From: an uncultured Oscillospiraceae bacterium
Lineage (GTDB): Bacteria; Bacillota; Clostridia; Oscillospirales; Oscillospiraceae
Direction of reading: 5' to 3'
DNA length: 64,000 nucleotides
Assembly (NCBI GenBank): GCA_910584285.1
Contig: CAJTYK010000002.1
Coordinates: forward strand, 62,001 to 126,000
This document shows, one piece after another, positions 1 to 8,099 of the stretch (the stretch's first letter is position 1; the number at the start of each line of letters is the position of its first letter). The position numbers and the translations under genes are program-made. Below the pieces are notes generated by a model. It saw only the letters and a program-made list of their open reading frames with translations. It was not told where the DNA came from and ran no database searches.

Positions 1-103
1 TGACTTATCCCTTCAGGGAGGGCATCACAGTGACCGACTCGCGGGGACTCTCACCCCATTCCATGCGCCGCCGACGCGGCCGCGGCTGGTATCCTATTGA
101 GTT
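1..103 (-). promoter_or_regulatory. Cobalamin (B12) riboswitch, truncated at window edge
   Basis: On the minus strand the stretch below position 70 reads GGAATGGGGTGAGAGTCC, then GTCACTGTGATGCC, then GAAGGGATAAGTCA. These match the conserved core of cobalamin riboswitches: the GGTG-A-TCC segment, the CACTGT segment and the start of the AAGTCAGGA block. The last conserved part and the regulated gene lie left of position 1. Such RNAs normally control B12 uptake, B12 synthesis or B12-independent isozymes. The 5' limit is approximate and set by the promoter just upstream. Confidence 0.82.
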
Positions 104-109
104 GGCCAT

Positions 110-138
110 ATTGTATCATAATTGCAGGCCGCTGTAAA
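110..138 (-). promoter_or_regulatory. Promoter of the cobalamin riboswitch transcript
   Basis: On the minus strand TTTACA (133-138) and TACAAT (110-115) are separated by 17 bases, with TATGA directly before the -10. The predicted transcription start lies near 103, just before the riboswitch core, so this promoter and the aptamer form one leader reading out of the left edge. Confidence 0.65.
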
Positions 139-193
139 GATCGTTTGTGGAACTTCCCGCTGGCCCGGGGGCGGGGGCGGCATAGAATTGTGA

Positions 194-670
194 TCAGGCC
201 CCCAGGTCGGGGCGCTCCCCAGGCGGCGGGCTGCTCCAGCGCCTCCCCCAGGCCGTGGCCCAGCGCTCACAGTACAGCGCATCGTAGGGGAGCCCCCGCC
301 TGCTCCGCCAGCCGGCAAAACAATGGCACCAGATGAGGCTGGGCAGCGCCACCACAGGCCAGTACAGTGGGCCCAGCAGCAGACACTGGATGGTGTGCCC
401 ATATTCATGGGCCCAGAGGGCGGGATGCTCGTCCGCGTTGGGGACGCTGAGGAACAGGAAGATGCCCAGGGACAGGCCCCCCCGGTTCCCCGGCAGGAGG
501 GTCACAATGCCGTTGTGGAACCGACGGACAGGACAGCGGCCCCGGCAGCACAGGAACACCGCCAAGCCCACCAGGTTCACCGGCAGCCCCCAGGTGAATT
601 GGATCAGGTAAAAGAGAGCCCTGGACCAGCCGGCGGCGGCCCGGCCGGCAGCGCATTCGATTTTTTGCAT
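194..670 (-). CDS. Hypothetical membrane protein with HEYGH motif
   Basis: A 158-residue protein of unknown function. After a short cationic N-terminus it has two hydrophobic stretches (about residues 18-41 and 66-77), then the sequence WAHEYGHTIQ, then a third hydrophobic segment. HExxH-like motifs next to membrane segments suggest a membrane metalloprotease or a structural relic of one, but HEYGH alone does not prove catalysis. Several related hypothetical proteins occur in Clostridia, as far as I recall. The start is taken at the ATG at 670; the in-frame ATG at 694 lacks a ribosome site. It is monocistronic, with its own promoter at 707-735, divergent from the next gene. Confidence 0.6.
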   Translation of the reverse strand: MQKIECAAGRAAAGWSRALFYLIQFTWGLPVNLVGLAVFLCCRGRCPVRRFHNGIVTLLPGNRGGLSLGIFLFLSVPNADEHPALWAHEYGHTIQCLLLGPLYWPVVALPSLIWCHCFAGWRSRRGLPYDALYCERWATAWGRRWSSPPPGERPDLGA

Positions 671-706
671 AACAAAAGCCACCCCCATCCCCATACTATT
701 TTGTCG

Positions 707-735
707 ATTATACCATCTGTGCCCGGGTCTGTCCA
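707..735 (-). promoter_or_regulatory. Promoter of the HEYGH protein gene
   Basis: The minus strand carries TGGACA (730-735) and TATAAT (707-712) with a 17-base spacer. The predicted start falls near 700, about 30 bases before the ATG at 670. Confidence 0.7.
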
Positions 736-774
736 CCAGGCACCCTTATGGAAAGAAAGAATCCGCATATTCTC

Positions 775-803
775 TTGCTTTTTTGGTTATTACCATATAT
801 AAT
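775..803 (+). promoter_or_regulatory. Promoter of the DUF6465 gene
   Basis: TTGCTT (775-780) and a perfect TATAAT (798-803) are 17 bases apart on the plus strand. The start would lie near 810, giving a leader of roughly 40 bases before the ATG at 850. Confidence 0.7.
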
Positions 804-849
804 GGGGTAGAAACTTGACCCGGCAAATTATAAAACAGGGGTGAATCTC

Positions 850-1197
850 ATGGATAAGGAAAAAACCATTGCCACGGCCGCTGAGCCCGAGGCCACACAG
901 GAGCCCGTCAAGAAGCCTACGGCAGCGGAGAAAAAGCCCGCCGCGGAAAAGAAGCCCGCCGCTGCGAAGGCCCGTAAGGAGCGCAAGCCCAAGGAGGACA
1001 GCCTTAAGCCCGTGGTCGTCCTACAGTTCCAGGGCACCGAGGTGGATCTGGACACGCTGGTGGAGGCGGCCAGAGCCGACTTCCGGCAGGCCAAGAAGCG
1101 CACGCCCATCACCGAGCTGAAGCTGTACGTCAAGCCGGAGGAGCGCATGGCCTACTATGTGGTAAACGAAAAGCATAACGGGAGCATCGCTTACTAA
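850..1197 (+). CDS. DUF6465 family small protein with Lys/Ala/Pro-rich N-terminus
   Basis: This is a 115-residue protein. The first 50 residues are a low-complexity Lys-Ala-Pro-Glu tail with repeats of the KKPAAE type. The conserved domain follows, ending in VKPEERMAYYVVNEKH. The family is common in Clostridia and has no established function. The basic tail resembles histone-H1-like nucleoid proteins, but that is only a compositional likeness. The ATG at 850 is preferred over the GTG at 841 because AGGGGTGA sits correctly before it. The gene is followed by a strong bidirectional terminator. Confidence 0.75.
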   Translation: MDKEKTIATAAEPEATQEPVKKPTAAEKKPAAEKKPAAAKARKERKPKEDSLKPVVVLQFQGTEVDLDTLVEAARADFRQAKKRTPITELKLYVKPEERMAYYVVNEKHNGSIAY

Positions 1198-1214
1198 CCT
1201 ATCCACGCCTTTCA

Positions 1215-1257
1215 AAATAAGCGGAGACGCTGCTAACAGCGTCTCCGCTTATTTTTT
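1215..1257. terminator. Bidirectional terminator between convergent genes
   Basis: A perfect stem (AATAAGCGGAGACGCTG paired with its complement) closes a CTAA loop and is flanked by A and T tracts on both sides. It lies between the DUF6465 gene and the convergent nagA, so it can stop transcripts from both directions and ends the ten-gene operon. Confidence 0.85.
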
Positions 1258-1310
1258 CATGGGTCAAAGCACAGGCCGCTTCCCGCGGAGCTTGCGCCGG
1301 GGCACCGCCC

Positions 1311-2462
1311 TCACCGATCCAGCAGGCGGCCCCGGGTAAACACCAGCTCCACCCGGTTCTCCGAATCCAGCACCACCAGATCCGCATCCTTGCCGTCGGC
1401 GATGGAGCCCTTCCGGTCGAACACCCCGATGAGCCGGGCGGGATTCTCCGTCAGAGCGGGCAGCAGCTCCTCCATGGGCCGCCCGGTGAAGGCCAGCAGA
1501 TTGCGCAGCGCTACGTCCTGAGTGAGGGTGCTACCGGCCCGGGTGCCGTCGCTGGCCAGCTTGGCGTCCCCGTCCTCCACCACCACCTCGTTCACGCCCA
1601 GGTGATACTTGCCGTCGGGCAGCCCCGCCGCCATAATGGAGTCAGTGATGGCCACCACCCGGTCCAGCCCTTTGGTCTTGATCAGCAGCCGCACCGAGCC
1701 GGGGTGGAGGTGCCGCCCGTCGCAGATCATCTCACAGTACACATCCGACTCCAGCACCGCCCCCATAATGGCGGGCCTGTGCTGGTGGAACAGCCCCATG
1801 GCGTTGAAGGTGTGGGTGGCGGCCTGGGCCCCGGCGGCGATGGCCGCCATGGAGGTCTCGTAGTCCGCCCCGGAGTGGCCGATGGCGGGGATGATCCCCA
1901 GCTTCCTGGCCTCCGGGATCAGCTCCACCACACCCTCCACCTCCGGCGACACCGTCAGGTAGCGGATGCCGCCCTCGGCCTGCTCCTGGTAGGAGCGCAG
2001 CAGTTCCGGATCTCCCTTGCGCAGCAGATGCTCCGGCATGGCCCCCTTGTACGCACTGGCCAGGAAGGGCCCCTCCAAATGGACGCCCAGCAGCTCGGCG
2101 GTGGGCTGGCCCCCCTGCCGGTGGGCCTTGAACTGGTCGATGCACCACCGGGTCTGCTCCTCCGTGTCGGTGAGCACCGAGCACAGCCAGGCGGTGGTGC
2201 CGTTGCCGGCAAAAAAGCGGCTGAGCTTCTCCAGATCCTCCGCGGTGGCGCCGTTCACATCCACGCCCACCCCGCCGTGGGTGTGTACGTCGATAAAGCC
2301 GGGCACCACCCGCCTGCCGGCGGCGTCGATGACCTCCTCCGACCGTGGGACGGGGGCGTCCTTGTCCAGCACCTGGATCCGTCCGCCGGACAGCTTCAAG
2401 GTCTTTTCCTCAAAACGCCGGCCCAGATAGACCTGGCCGTTGATGAGATAGGTATCCTTCAT
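1311..2462 (-). CDS. nagA: N-acetylglucosamine-6-phosphate deacetylase
   Basis: Cytoplasmic amidohydrolase of 383 residues that removes acetate from N-acetylglucosamine-6-phosphate. The usual NagA signature is complete: DVHTHGG at 59-65 (H60, H62), HLEGPF with E130, GHSGAD with H196, THTFNAM with H217, the CDGRHLHP segment around 248-254 and catalytic D274 in AITDS. Length is typical for the family. It is the last gene of the operon, 17 bp downstream of the nagB-like gene, and is followed by the terminator at 1215. Its product would be the substrate of a canonical NagB. A closely related N-acetyl sugar phosphate cannot be excluded. Confidence 0.9.
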   Translation of the reverse strand: MKDTYLINGQVYLGRRFEEKTLKLSGGRIQVLDKDAPVPRSEEVIDAAGRRVVPGFIDVHTHGGVGVDVNGATAEDLEKLSRFFAGNGTTAWLCSVLTDTEEQTRWCIDQFKAHRQGGQPTAELLGVHLEGPFLASAYKGAMPEHLLRKGDPELLRSYQEQAEGGIRYLTVSPEVEGVVELIPEARKLGIIPAIGHSGADYETSMAAIAAGAQAATHTFNAMGLFHQHRPAIMGAVLESDVYCEMICDGRHLHPGSVRLLIKTKGLDRVVAITDSIMAAGLPDGKYHLGVNEVVVEDGDAKLASDGTRAGSTLTQDVALRNLLAFTGRPMEELLPALTENPARLIGVFDRKGSIADGKDADLVVLDSENRVELVFTRGRLLDR

Positions 2463-2479
2463 GTCCCCTCCTCCCGGGC

Positions 2480-3301
2480 TCAGTCCGGCAGGTTGGCCAC
2501 AAATTCCGTGGTGCGGATCAGCGCGTCCGGGTGGGTCTGCATCAGGGTGGCGGGGAAGTGACCGGACACCTCGCCGTAGGCCGTATGGCGGAGCACCGCC
2601 CGGTGCCAGTCCCGGAACACGCCCAAGCGTACCTTCCGGGCGTTGTAGATCTCATTCATGCCGATGGTGACGCACCAGCGGGGCATATCGTCCACTGCGC
2701 CGTTCAGATCGCCAATGGCGTTGGCTGTCCGGGTCTCTCGGCTGATCTCCAGCACCCGGGTGTGGAGCTGCTTGAACTGCTCCCCGGTGAGCTCGTCCTG
2801 GGCCTCGTTGAAGGCCAGGTGGCCGTTGATGCCGATGCCGCCGAAGCAGATGTCCACGCCGCCCAGCTTCTCAATGGTGCGGGCCATGTTGTCCGGGTCG
2901 TTGGGGTCGGGAAACACCCGCTGGCTCTCGGGCATCACCAGCTCCGGCTTAATTTTGGTGTACACCGTCCGATCCATGAAGCCCCGGAAGCTGAGCTTGT
3001 CACTCTTGTCGATCCACTGCTTGTCGTCGGTGAGGTACTCGTCCATGTTGAGGAACCAGACGTTTTTCAGGCTGATGTTCTCCCCGTTGACCAGATCCAC
3101 AAAATAGGGGTACTGCCCCACGGGCCCCACGGGGCAGATAAACACGGTGGTTTTGCCCTGGGCGTTATGAGCCTTGATCTCGTCCGCCATTTCCCGGGCA
3201 ATAGCCTGGAACACCGCGGTATTGTCCGAGAGCACCTCAATGGGCACCTTGGGGGCGGCCAGCAGCTGCTCCCTGGTATAGTAATAATAGTCGTGGCGCA
3301 T
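2480..3301 (-). CDS. Glucosamine-6-phosphate deaminase family protein (divergent NagB)
   Basis: A 273-residue member of the NagB/RpiA/GlcN6P deaminase superfamily. The catalytic elements are present: NMDEYL with D87, and GGIGINGHLAFNE with N160, H161 and E166 (Asn before the His is normal in Bacillota). The region that in NagB reads SG-x-x-K and contacts the sugar phosphate reads FRDWHRA (229-235) here, so substrate binding may differ. It sits directly upstream of nagA, which favours an amino-sugar phosphate. The ATG at 3301 has a good AGGAGG site. It is either a true NagB of an unusual subgroup or a paralog acting on a related 2-amino sugar phosphate. Confidence 0.78.
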   Translation of the reverse strand: MRHDYYYYTREQLLAAPKVPIEVLSDNTAVFQAIAREMADEIKAHNAQGKTTVFICPVGPVGQYPYFVDLVNGENISLKNVWFLNMDEYLTDDKQWIDKSDKLSFRGFMDRTVYTKIKPELVMPESQRVFPDPNDPDNMARTIEKLGGVDICFGGIGINGHLAFNEAQDELTGEQFKQLHTRVLEISRETRTANAIGDLNGAVDDMPRWCVTIGMNEIYNARKVRLGVFRDWHRAVLRHTAYGEVSGHFPATLMQTHPDALIRTTEFVANLPD

Positions 3302-3315
3302 TTTGCGTCCTCCTT

Positions 3316-5184
3316 TCAGCTTTGCCGGGGCGGGAGCCCCGTGTACTTCTCCAGAACCTCCAGCACCCGGTACACATCCAGCCAGGGCTGGAACTCCGGC
3401 TCCTGTTCACAGATAAACCGCTGGAAGGCGTTCCAGTCCTCCGCCGCCCTGCCGTCCTCCCCCCGGGCCAGGTGCCGCAGCGCCCGGGCCAGCTTGAGCA
3501 CATAGTCCCGGTGGCAGTTCAGCGCCTCCCAGAAGGGGGTGGCCCAGCCGCCCGCGCCCCGGTGGGCGTCCAGGGTGGGGGTGAAGCTCCGGCACAGCTC
3601 CCGGATCTCCTCCAGCCGGGCGGCCATCCCCTGGTCCCGGCGCTCGCCCTTGCCGTTGACGTAATCGGTGCTGCTCAGGCCGGACAGCTGGGACAGGTAG
3701 TCCGCCACAACGGGCCAGTCCGCCCCGTAGGCCGCGGCGAAATATTCCCCCAGCAGTTGGTTCACGTCGGCGTCCGCGTCCATCAGCGTCCGGCCCAGCA
3801 CATAGTTGGGGAAGAAGTTGGGCAGGCCCGCGCGCAGCTCCTGGCAGCTGATATAGCCGTCCAGGCCCAGCCCCTTGAGCTGCTTCACGTCGCCGCTGAT
3901 GACCCGGGCCAGCTTCACGTACCCGAAGTCGCCGTAGTGGGCCCGGCCCAGGGGGTAGTCGTACACGAAGCTGTCCCCGTGGAACTGCGCCTGCCAGCCC
4001 CGGAGGAAGGCCAGGTTCTCCGAGAGATCCGTGGGCAGGGTGATCCGGTTACGCGCATAGGCCGGGATGGGGGGCAGCTCCCGCTCCACGGTGTAGGATC
4101 GCTCAAAGGTGCGGCTGATGGGGGCGAACATGAGGACGAACCGATCCGGATTGGCCAGCCGGGCCTTCACCGGGGGCCACAGCAGCTCCTGGTACAGCAG
4201 GAACACGATCCGAGTGGCCAGCCCCAGGCCAGTCAGCCGCTGGTCGATCTCATTGAGCAGCTCCACATACTGGTCGGAGGGGGTGGTGGTTTGGCACCCC
4301 TCGCACTCGCACACGTTGTTGTACTCGTCCGCCAGCCAGACGTGGAGGTAGTCCGCCTCCGGGTTGGCCTGGGCGTAGTCTGCCACCTGGGCGGCAAAGG
4401 CGTCCACCGCGTCCCCGTTGTGGAAGCACAGGTTGGTGTTGGCGGGGACGCCCTTCCACAGCTCCCGCGCCCCGTCCACCTGGGCGGCCAGGGGGCGCTT
4501 GTCCCCTGCCAGGGGGGCGGGGTCCACGTCCCAGGAGACGGACTCGTACCCCAGCGCCGCCCCCGTCCAGCCGTGGCCCACCTTGTGGAGCAGCAGCCCC
4601 CGGCGCTTGAGCTCCCCCTCCGCCTCCGCCATCCAGGTCAGGGCATCGTCGGGGGGGAAGGGCTCAGGCTCCCGAAGGGGGTTTCGCTGGTGCTGTTGCC
4701 ACCGGGCGTAAAAGATGTAGGGCGTTTTGAATTGCAGGAAAAAGCTGTTATAGCCCACCTTGGGCAGCCAGTCGATGAAGTTCAGCACGTTTTCCCGGCT
4801 ATCCGCCCCCTCGATGCACACGCCCCGGTGGTAGAAGGACGCCCGGTGCTCATACCGCAGCCTCAGCGCCCGGCGGGTGATGGGGGGCACCACCTCGCAG
4901 CCCTTGATGGGGGCCAGGAACCGGCAGCCCAAGCGCCGCAGGCAGTCATAGGCCCCCAGCAGCACCGCCCGCCCGCTGTTTCCCGTGATGGAGCCCTCCG
5001 TCTCGTTCAGCTCCACGGCAAACCAGTCGGGCTGCCTGGGCTCCGGGTCGGGGCGCACCCTTAGGCGGATGGCGAGATCCCCCTTTTCCCCCGCCAGCAT
5101 TCGGCCCAGGTAGGCGGACAGCTCAGCGGCTGCAAAGGCCGCGGGGGCCGGGGCGTCGGGGGGGCAGATCAGGTTGATGTTCAC
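3316..5184 (-). CDS. DUF4838 glycosidase-like protein, cytoplasmic
   Basis: This 622-residue protein has the DUF4838 hallmark: an HVWLADE segment (281-287) followed by CECEGC (292-297) and a SDQYVELLNEI stretch. As I recall, DUF4838 defines CAZy family GH163, whose characterised members are endo-beta-N-acetylglucosaminidases. The N-terminal 110 residues resemble the small alpha/beta domain that precedes the barrel in several such enzymes. No signal peptide is visible, so hydrolysis would occur in the cytosol after uptake. A GTG start at 5184 is used because GGAGG lies 7 bases upstream and no ATG fits. Placement before NagB/NagA suggests release of an N-acetylglucosaminide. The substrate is unknown. 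Confidence 0.72.
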   Translation of the reverse strand: MNINLICPPDAPAPAAFAAAELSAYLGRMLAGEKGDLAIRLRVRPDPEPRQPDWFAVELNETEGSITGNSGRAVLLGAYDCLRRLGCRFLAPIKGCEVVPPITRRALRLRYEHRASFYHRGVCIEGADSRENVLNFIDWLPKVGYNSFFLQFKTPYIFYARWQQHQRNPLREPEPFPPDDALTWMAEAEGELKRRGLLLHKVGHGWTGAALGYESVSWDVDPAPLAGDKRPLAAQVDGARELWKGVPANTNLCFHNGDAVDAFAAQVADYAQANPEADYLHVWLADEYNNVCECEGCQTTTPSDQYVELLNEIDQRLTGLGLATRIVFLLYQELLWPPVKARLANPDRFVLMFAPISRTFERSYTVERELPPIPAYARNRITLPTDLSENLAFLRGWQAQFHGDSFVYDYPLGRAHYGDFGYVKLARVISGDVKQLKGLGLDGYISCQELRAGLPNFFPNYVLGRTLMDADADVNQLLGEYFAAAYGADWPVVADYLSQLSGLSSTDYVNGKGERRDQGMAARLEEIRELCRSFTPTLDAHRGAGGWATPFWEALNCHRDYVLKLARALRHLARGEDGRAAEDWNAFQRFICEQEPEFQPWLDVYRVLEVLEKYTGLPPRQS

Positions 5185-5216
5185 AAAGCACTCCTCCGTC
5201 CGGTGGATCTGGGCAG

Positions 5217-5263
5217 AACGAGGCCCTATAGGCGGACTTCAGCTCCGTCCCATAGGGCCCGTT
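5217..5263 (-). terminator. Intercistronic hairpin, possible partial terminator
   Basis: The arms AACGAGGCCCTATAGG and CCCATAGGGCCCGTT pair across a 16-base loop between the solute-binding protein gene and the DUF4838 gene. No long U-tract follows, so it may act as an mRNA 3'-end stabiliser or a partial terminator within the operon. Confidence 0.45.
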
Positions 5264-5298
5264 CCTATGCGTTTCTGGTATTTGGTTGGCTCAGAGGC

Positions 5299-6366
5299 TT
5301 ACTTCAGGGCTTCCTCCATCACGTCAAACAGGACGAAATCGCCCACGTCCTCCTTGGCCTGGCCGGCCTCAATGTTGCCGCCCTGAACCATGTCGTTCTG
5401 CATTCCCTCGTAGTACTTCTTGATGGTGCCGTCCTTGAGACCGGAGGTCAGGTCGGCGATGTTGAACCAGTGTGCGTCGCCCACCTGCATCAGCTGGGAG
5501 TCCAGGCTGCTCTTGATCTGATCCGCGCAGTACTGGGCCACGGTCTCATAGTTCTCCTCCTTGGCGCCCCAGTCCATGCCCTTGTACAGAGCGCGGCTAA
5601 AGCGCACCAGCACGTCCCGGTTCTCCTCGGCGTACTTGGGCAGGCAGATCCAGCTGGAAGTGTTGGTGGAGCCGTCGGCGAACTCGATCTCATAGGAGCC
5701 CTCCACCTGCTTCAGGATCTGGCCGGAGTAGGGGTTCCAGCACACGGCGGCGTCGATGTCGTCGGACACGGCGGCAGGCACCATGTTGTCAATGCTCATC
5801 TCGTACTCGTCCACGTCGTCGCGGGTCAGGCCGGCCACCTTCAGGGCGTTGTCAAAGGTGGTCTCAGAGGAAGAACCGGCGTTGAACGCGATGGTCTTGC
5901 CCTTCAGATCCTCCACGGTCTGGATGCCGCTGTTGGGCATGCACACCACCTTGTCCACGGTGTGGATGGAGCTGGGGGCGAAGATGACGGCGTTGCCCAG
6001 AATGCACAGGCGGTGGGCGCCCTTGCCGATGTAGGCCAGCTGGACGTCGCCGCTCTCCATAGCGGCCACCTCAGAGGGGCCGTCGGGGAATTCCTTCAGC
6101 TCGATGGTGATGCCCTCCTCCTCGAAGAAGCCCTGGTTCATGGCGGACAGCACGCCCCAGAGGGAGGCGTAGTTGGGCATATAGGCGATGGTCAGCTTGA
6201 TGGGGTCGGGCTTGGCGGGCTCGGGCTCCTTGCTCTCCTCGGGAGCCTTGCTCTCGGTCACTTCCTTGGTGGGGTCGGGGGCCTTGGTGGGGTCGGGGGT
6301 GCCGGCGCAGGCTGCCAGACCCAGCACCATAACCAGGGCCAGCAGCAGGGCGGTGAGTTTCTTCAT
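5299..6366 (-). CDS. NitT/TauT-type ABC transporter solute-binding lipoprotein
   Basis: This 355-residue lipoprotein has a signal peptide ending in the lipobox LAAC (Cys20), followed by a Pro/Thr/Lys/Glu linker and an SsuA/ThiY-like binding fold. It opens with a KLTIAYMPNYASLWG-type strand, as seen in binding proteins for nitrate, sulfonates, or pyrimidine and flavin precursors. Start chosen at the ATG at 6366, behind AGGAGG. It is encoded downstream of its ATPase and permease, separated from the ATPase gene by a hairpin that may raise its mRNA level. The ligand cannot be read from sequence. Context suggests an organic solute feeding the neighbouring catabolic enzymes. Confidence 0.85.
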   Translation of the reverse strand: MKKLTALLLALVMVLGLAACAGTPDPTKAPDPTKEVTESKAPEESKEPEPAKPDPIKLTIAYMPNYASLWGVLSAMNQGFFEEEGITIELKEFPDGPSEVAAMESGDVQLAYIGKGAHRLCILGNAVIFAPSSIHTVDKVVCMPNSGIQTVEDLKGKTIAFNAGSSSETTFDNALKVAGLTRDDVDEYEMSIDNMVPAAVSDDIDAAVCWNPYSGQILKQVEGSYEIEFADGSTNTSSWICLPKYAEENRDVLVRFSRALYKGMDWGAKEENYETVAQYCADQIKSSLDSQLMQVGDAHWFNIADLTSGLKDGTIKKYYEGMQNDMVQGGNIEAGQAKEDVGDFVLFDVMEEALK

Positions 6367-6397
6367 TTCATTTTTCCTCCTTGAATTTGTTTGGGAC

Positions 6398-6431
6398 TGC
6401 CTGTATGTCAACCGTGAGCCACGGTCAGGCA
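6398..6431 (-). other. Intercistronic hairpin upstream of the binding-protein gene
   Basis: Outer arms TGCCTG and CAGGCA enclose an inner stem ACCGTG-AGC-CACGGT, with a 7-base bulge on one side. It separates the ATPase and binding-protein genes. Such hairpins often protect binding-protein mRNA from decay; that role is inferred. Confidence 0.5.
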
Positions 6432-6436
6432 CAGCT

Positions 6437-7231
6437 TTATTTGCGGACTTCCAGATACTCCTGGTAGACCTCGTTCCAAATCTCGGCCTTCAGCTCCATG
6501 AAGCGGGGGTCGCTTTTGGTGCCCTGATCCCGGGGATAGGGGATGTCGATGTCCACCACCCGCTTGATGCGGCCCGGACGGGCGGACATGATTACCACCC
6601 GCTGGGCCAGCAGCACCGCCTCGTCCACGTCATGGGTGATGAAGAAGCAGGTCTTCTTTTCCTCCTCCCAGGTCTTGAGCAGCTCGGTCTGGAGCTGGGC
6701 CCGGGTCTGGGCGTCCAGGGCGCCGAAGGGCTCGTCCATGAGCAGCACCTCGGGGTTGTTGGCATAGGCCCGGGCGATGGCCACCCGCTGCTTCATGCCG
6801 CCGGACAGCTCCTTGGGGAAGGAGTTCTCAAAGTCCTCCAGCCCCACCATCTTGATGTACTTGCGGGCAATAGCCTCGCACTCCGCCTTGGGCATACGCT
6901 TCATCTGGGGGCCGAACATGACGTTCTGAAGGACGGTCTGCCAGGGGAACAGGGCGTACTGCTGGAACACCACGCCCCGCTTCACGTCGGTGCCGTGGAT
7001 GGCCTCGCCGTCCAGGTAGCACTCGCCGGAGCTGGCCTCGTGGAGGCCGGCCAGGATGTTCAGCAGGGTGGACTTGCCGCAACCGGAGGGACCCACCACG
7101 CAGACGAACTCGTTCTCCATGATGTCCAGGTTGACGCCGTTGAGGGCCACGGTGGTGCCGTGGTCGCCGTGGTACTCCTTCTTCACGTCCTTGATCTGGA
7201 TCTTTACGCTTCTTCCCGCTTCTCCTGCCAT
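6437..7231 (-). CDS. NitT/TauT-type ABC transporter ATP-binding protein
   Basis: The protein is 264 residues long, close to SsuB/TauB. It has Walker A GPSGCGKST (47-55), the Q-loop near FQQYALFPW (89-97), signature LSGGMKQR (142-149), Walker B LLMDEP (163-168) and the His switch in FITHD. It energises the adjacent permease at the inner face of the membrane. The start at 7231 overlaps the 3' end of the permease gene by 28 bp, which implies translational coupling and a fixed subunit ratio. Confidence 0.9.
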   Translation of the reverse strand: MAGEAGRSVKIQIKDVKKEYHGDHGTTVALNGVNLDIMENEFVCVVGPSGCGKSTLLNILAGLHEASSGECYLDGEAIHGTDVKRGVVFQQYALFPWQTVLQNVMFGPQMKRMPKAECEAIARKYIKMVGLEDFENSFPKELSGGMKQRVAIARAYANNPEVLLMDEPFGALDAQTRAQLQTELLKTWEEEKKTCFFITHDVDEAVLLAQRVVIMSARPGRIKRVVDIDIPYPRDQGTKSDPRFMELKAEIWNEVYQEYLEVRK

Positions 7232-8034
7232 GAGGTCAGCCTCCTTTCGATGAAGTCCACAAGGATGTTCAGCAGCGTGCCGATGATGCCAATGATGATG
7301 ATGTAGCCCAGCATGGCGTTGGTCTCAAAGGTGGTCTGGAGGGTGCGGATGCGCATACCCAGGCCAGCCCGGGCGCCGGTGGACTCCGCCGCCAGCAGGG
7401 TGGTCAGCGCCGCGCTCAGACCTAACCGCACGGCGGTGAGGATGAAGGGCACCGTGGCGGGCAGGGTGATGCGGAAGAAGATGTCCATGTCGTTGGCGCC
7501 CAGCACCTTGGCGGCCTTCACCAGGGTGTTGTCGATGTTGCGGATGCCGTGGAAGATGGTGATGCACATGGTCATGAAGGTGCAGATCCAGATCAGCACC
7601 ACGGACGGCGTGCGGCCCACGCCCAGCATGATCACCACCAGGGGCGCGTAGGCCAGGGCGGGGATGTTGCGGATGAAGTTGATCCAGGGCTCAATAATCT
7701 TGCGCACCGGGGTGTACCAGGCCATCAGGAACGCCATGGGCAGAGAGGTGAGGAAGCCCAGGCCAAAGCCCATGGCCACCGAGATCATACTGCTGGCAAA
7801 GTCGTTCCACAGTGCGTCACGTTCGATCATGGTCTGGAGACCCTGGAGCACCGAGTCCCTCCCCTGGATGGAGAACAGGAACGGGAAGCTGCGCCCCGTC
7901 TTCTCCCCGATGGAAAGCAGGAACCACACGATCAGAGCTACCACCAGGGACAGCAGCAGCCACAGCCGGTTAATGGTCTTGTTCCGCTTTTCCGCCTGGG
8001 TCAGGGGTCTTTTGGCTTGCTTTGTTTTGCTCAT
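7204..8034 (-). CDS. NitT/TauT-type ABC transporter permease
   Basis: This 276-residue inner-membrane protein has a basic N-terminus and about six hydrophobic segments. The EAA-type loop AAKVLGANDMDIFFRITLP couples it to the ATPase. It matches the SsuC/TauC/ThiX family in size and layout. The ATG at 8034 has an AAGGAAGG site. It follows the LarA-like gene by 65 bp and overlaps the ATPase gene. Only one permease is present, so it should work as a homodimer. Confidence 0.88.
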   Translation of the reverse strand: MSKTKQAKRPLTQAEKRNKTINRLWLLLSLVVALIVWFLLSIGEKTGRSFPFLFSIQGRDSVLQGLQTMIERDALWNDFASSMISVAMGFGLGFLTSLPMAFLMAWYTPVRKIIEPWINFIRNIPALAYAPLVVIMLGVGRTPSVVLIWICTFMTMCITIFHGIRNIDNTLVKAAKVLGANDMDIFFRITLPATVPFILTAVRLGLSAALTTLLAAESTGARAGLGMRIRTLQTTFETNAMLGYIIIIGIIGTLLNILVDFIERRLTSWQEKREEA

Positions 8035-8099
8035 ACGACACCTTCCTTTACTCTTTTCTCATGCTCAGCCTGCCGGCTGTCATAGACGTTCCACCGCGC

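Noticed and set aside
3322..5064. A 580-codon open frame on the plus strand opposite the DUF4838 gene
   Set aside because: It is an antisense shadow caused by high GC at third positions; composition is His/Gln/Val/Gly-rich without domains, and the minus-strand protein has clear family motifs.
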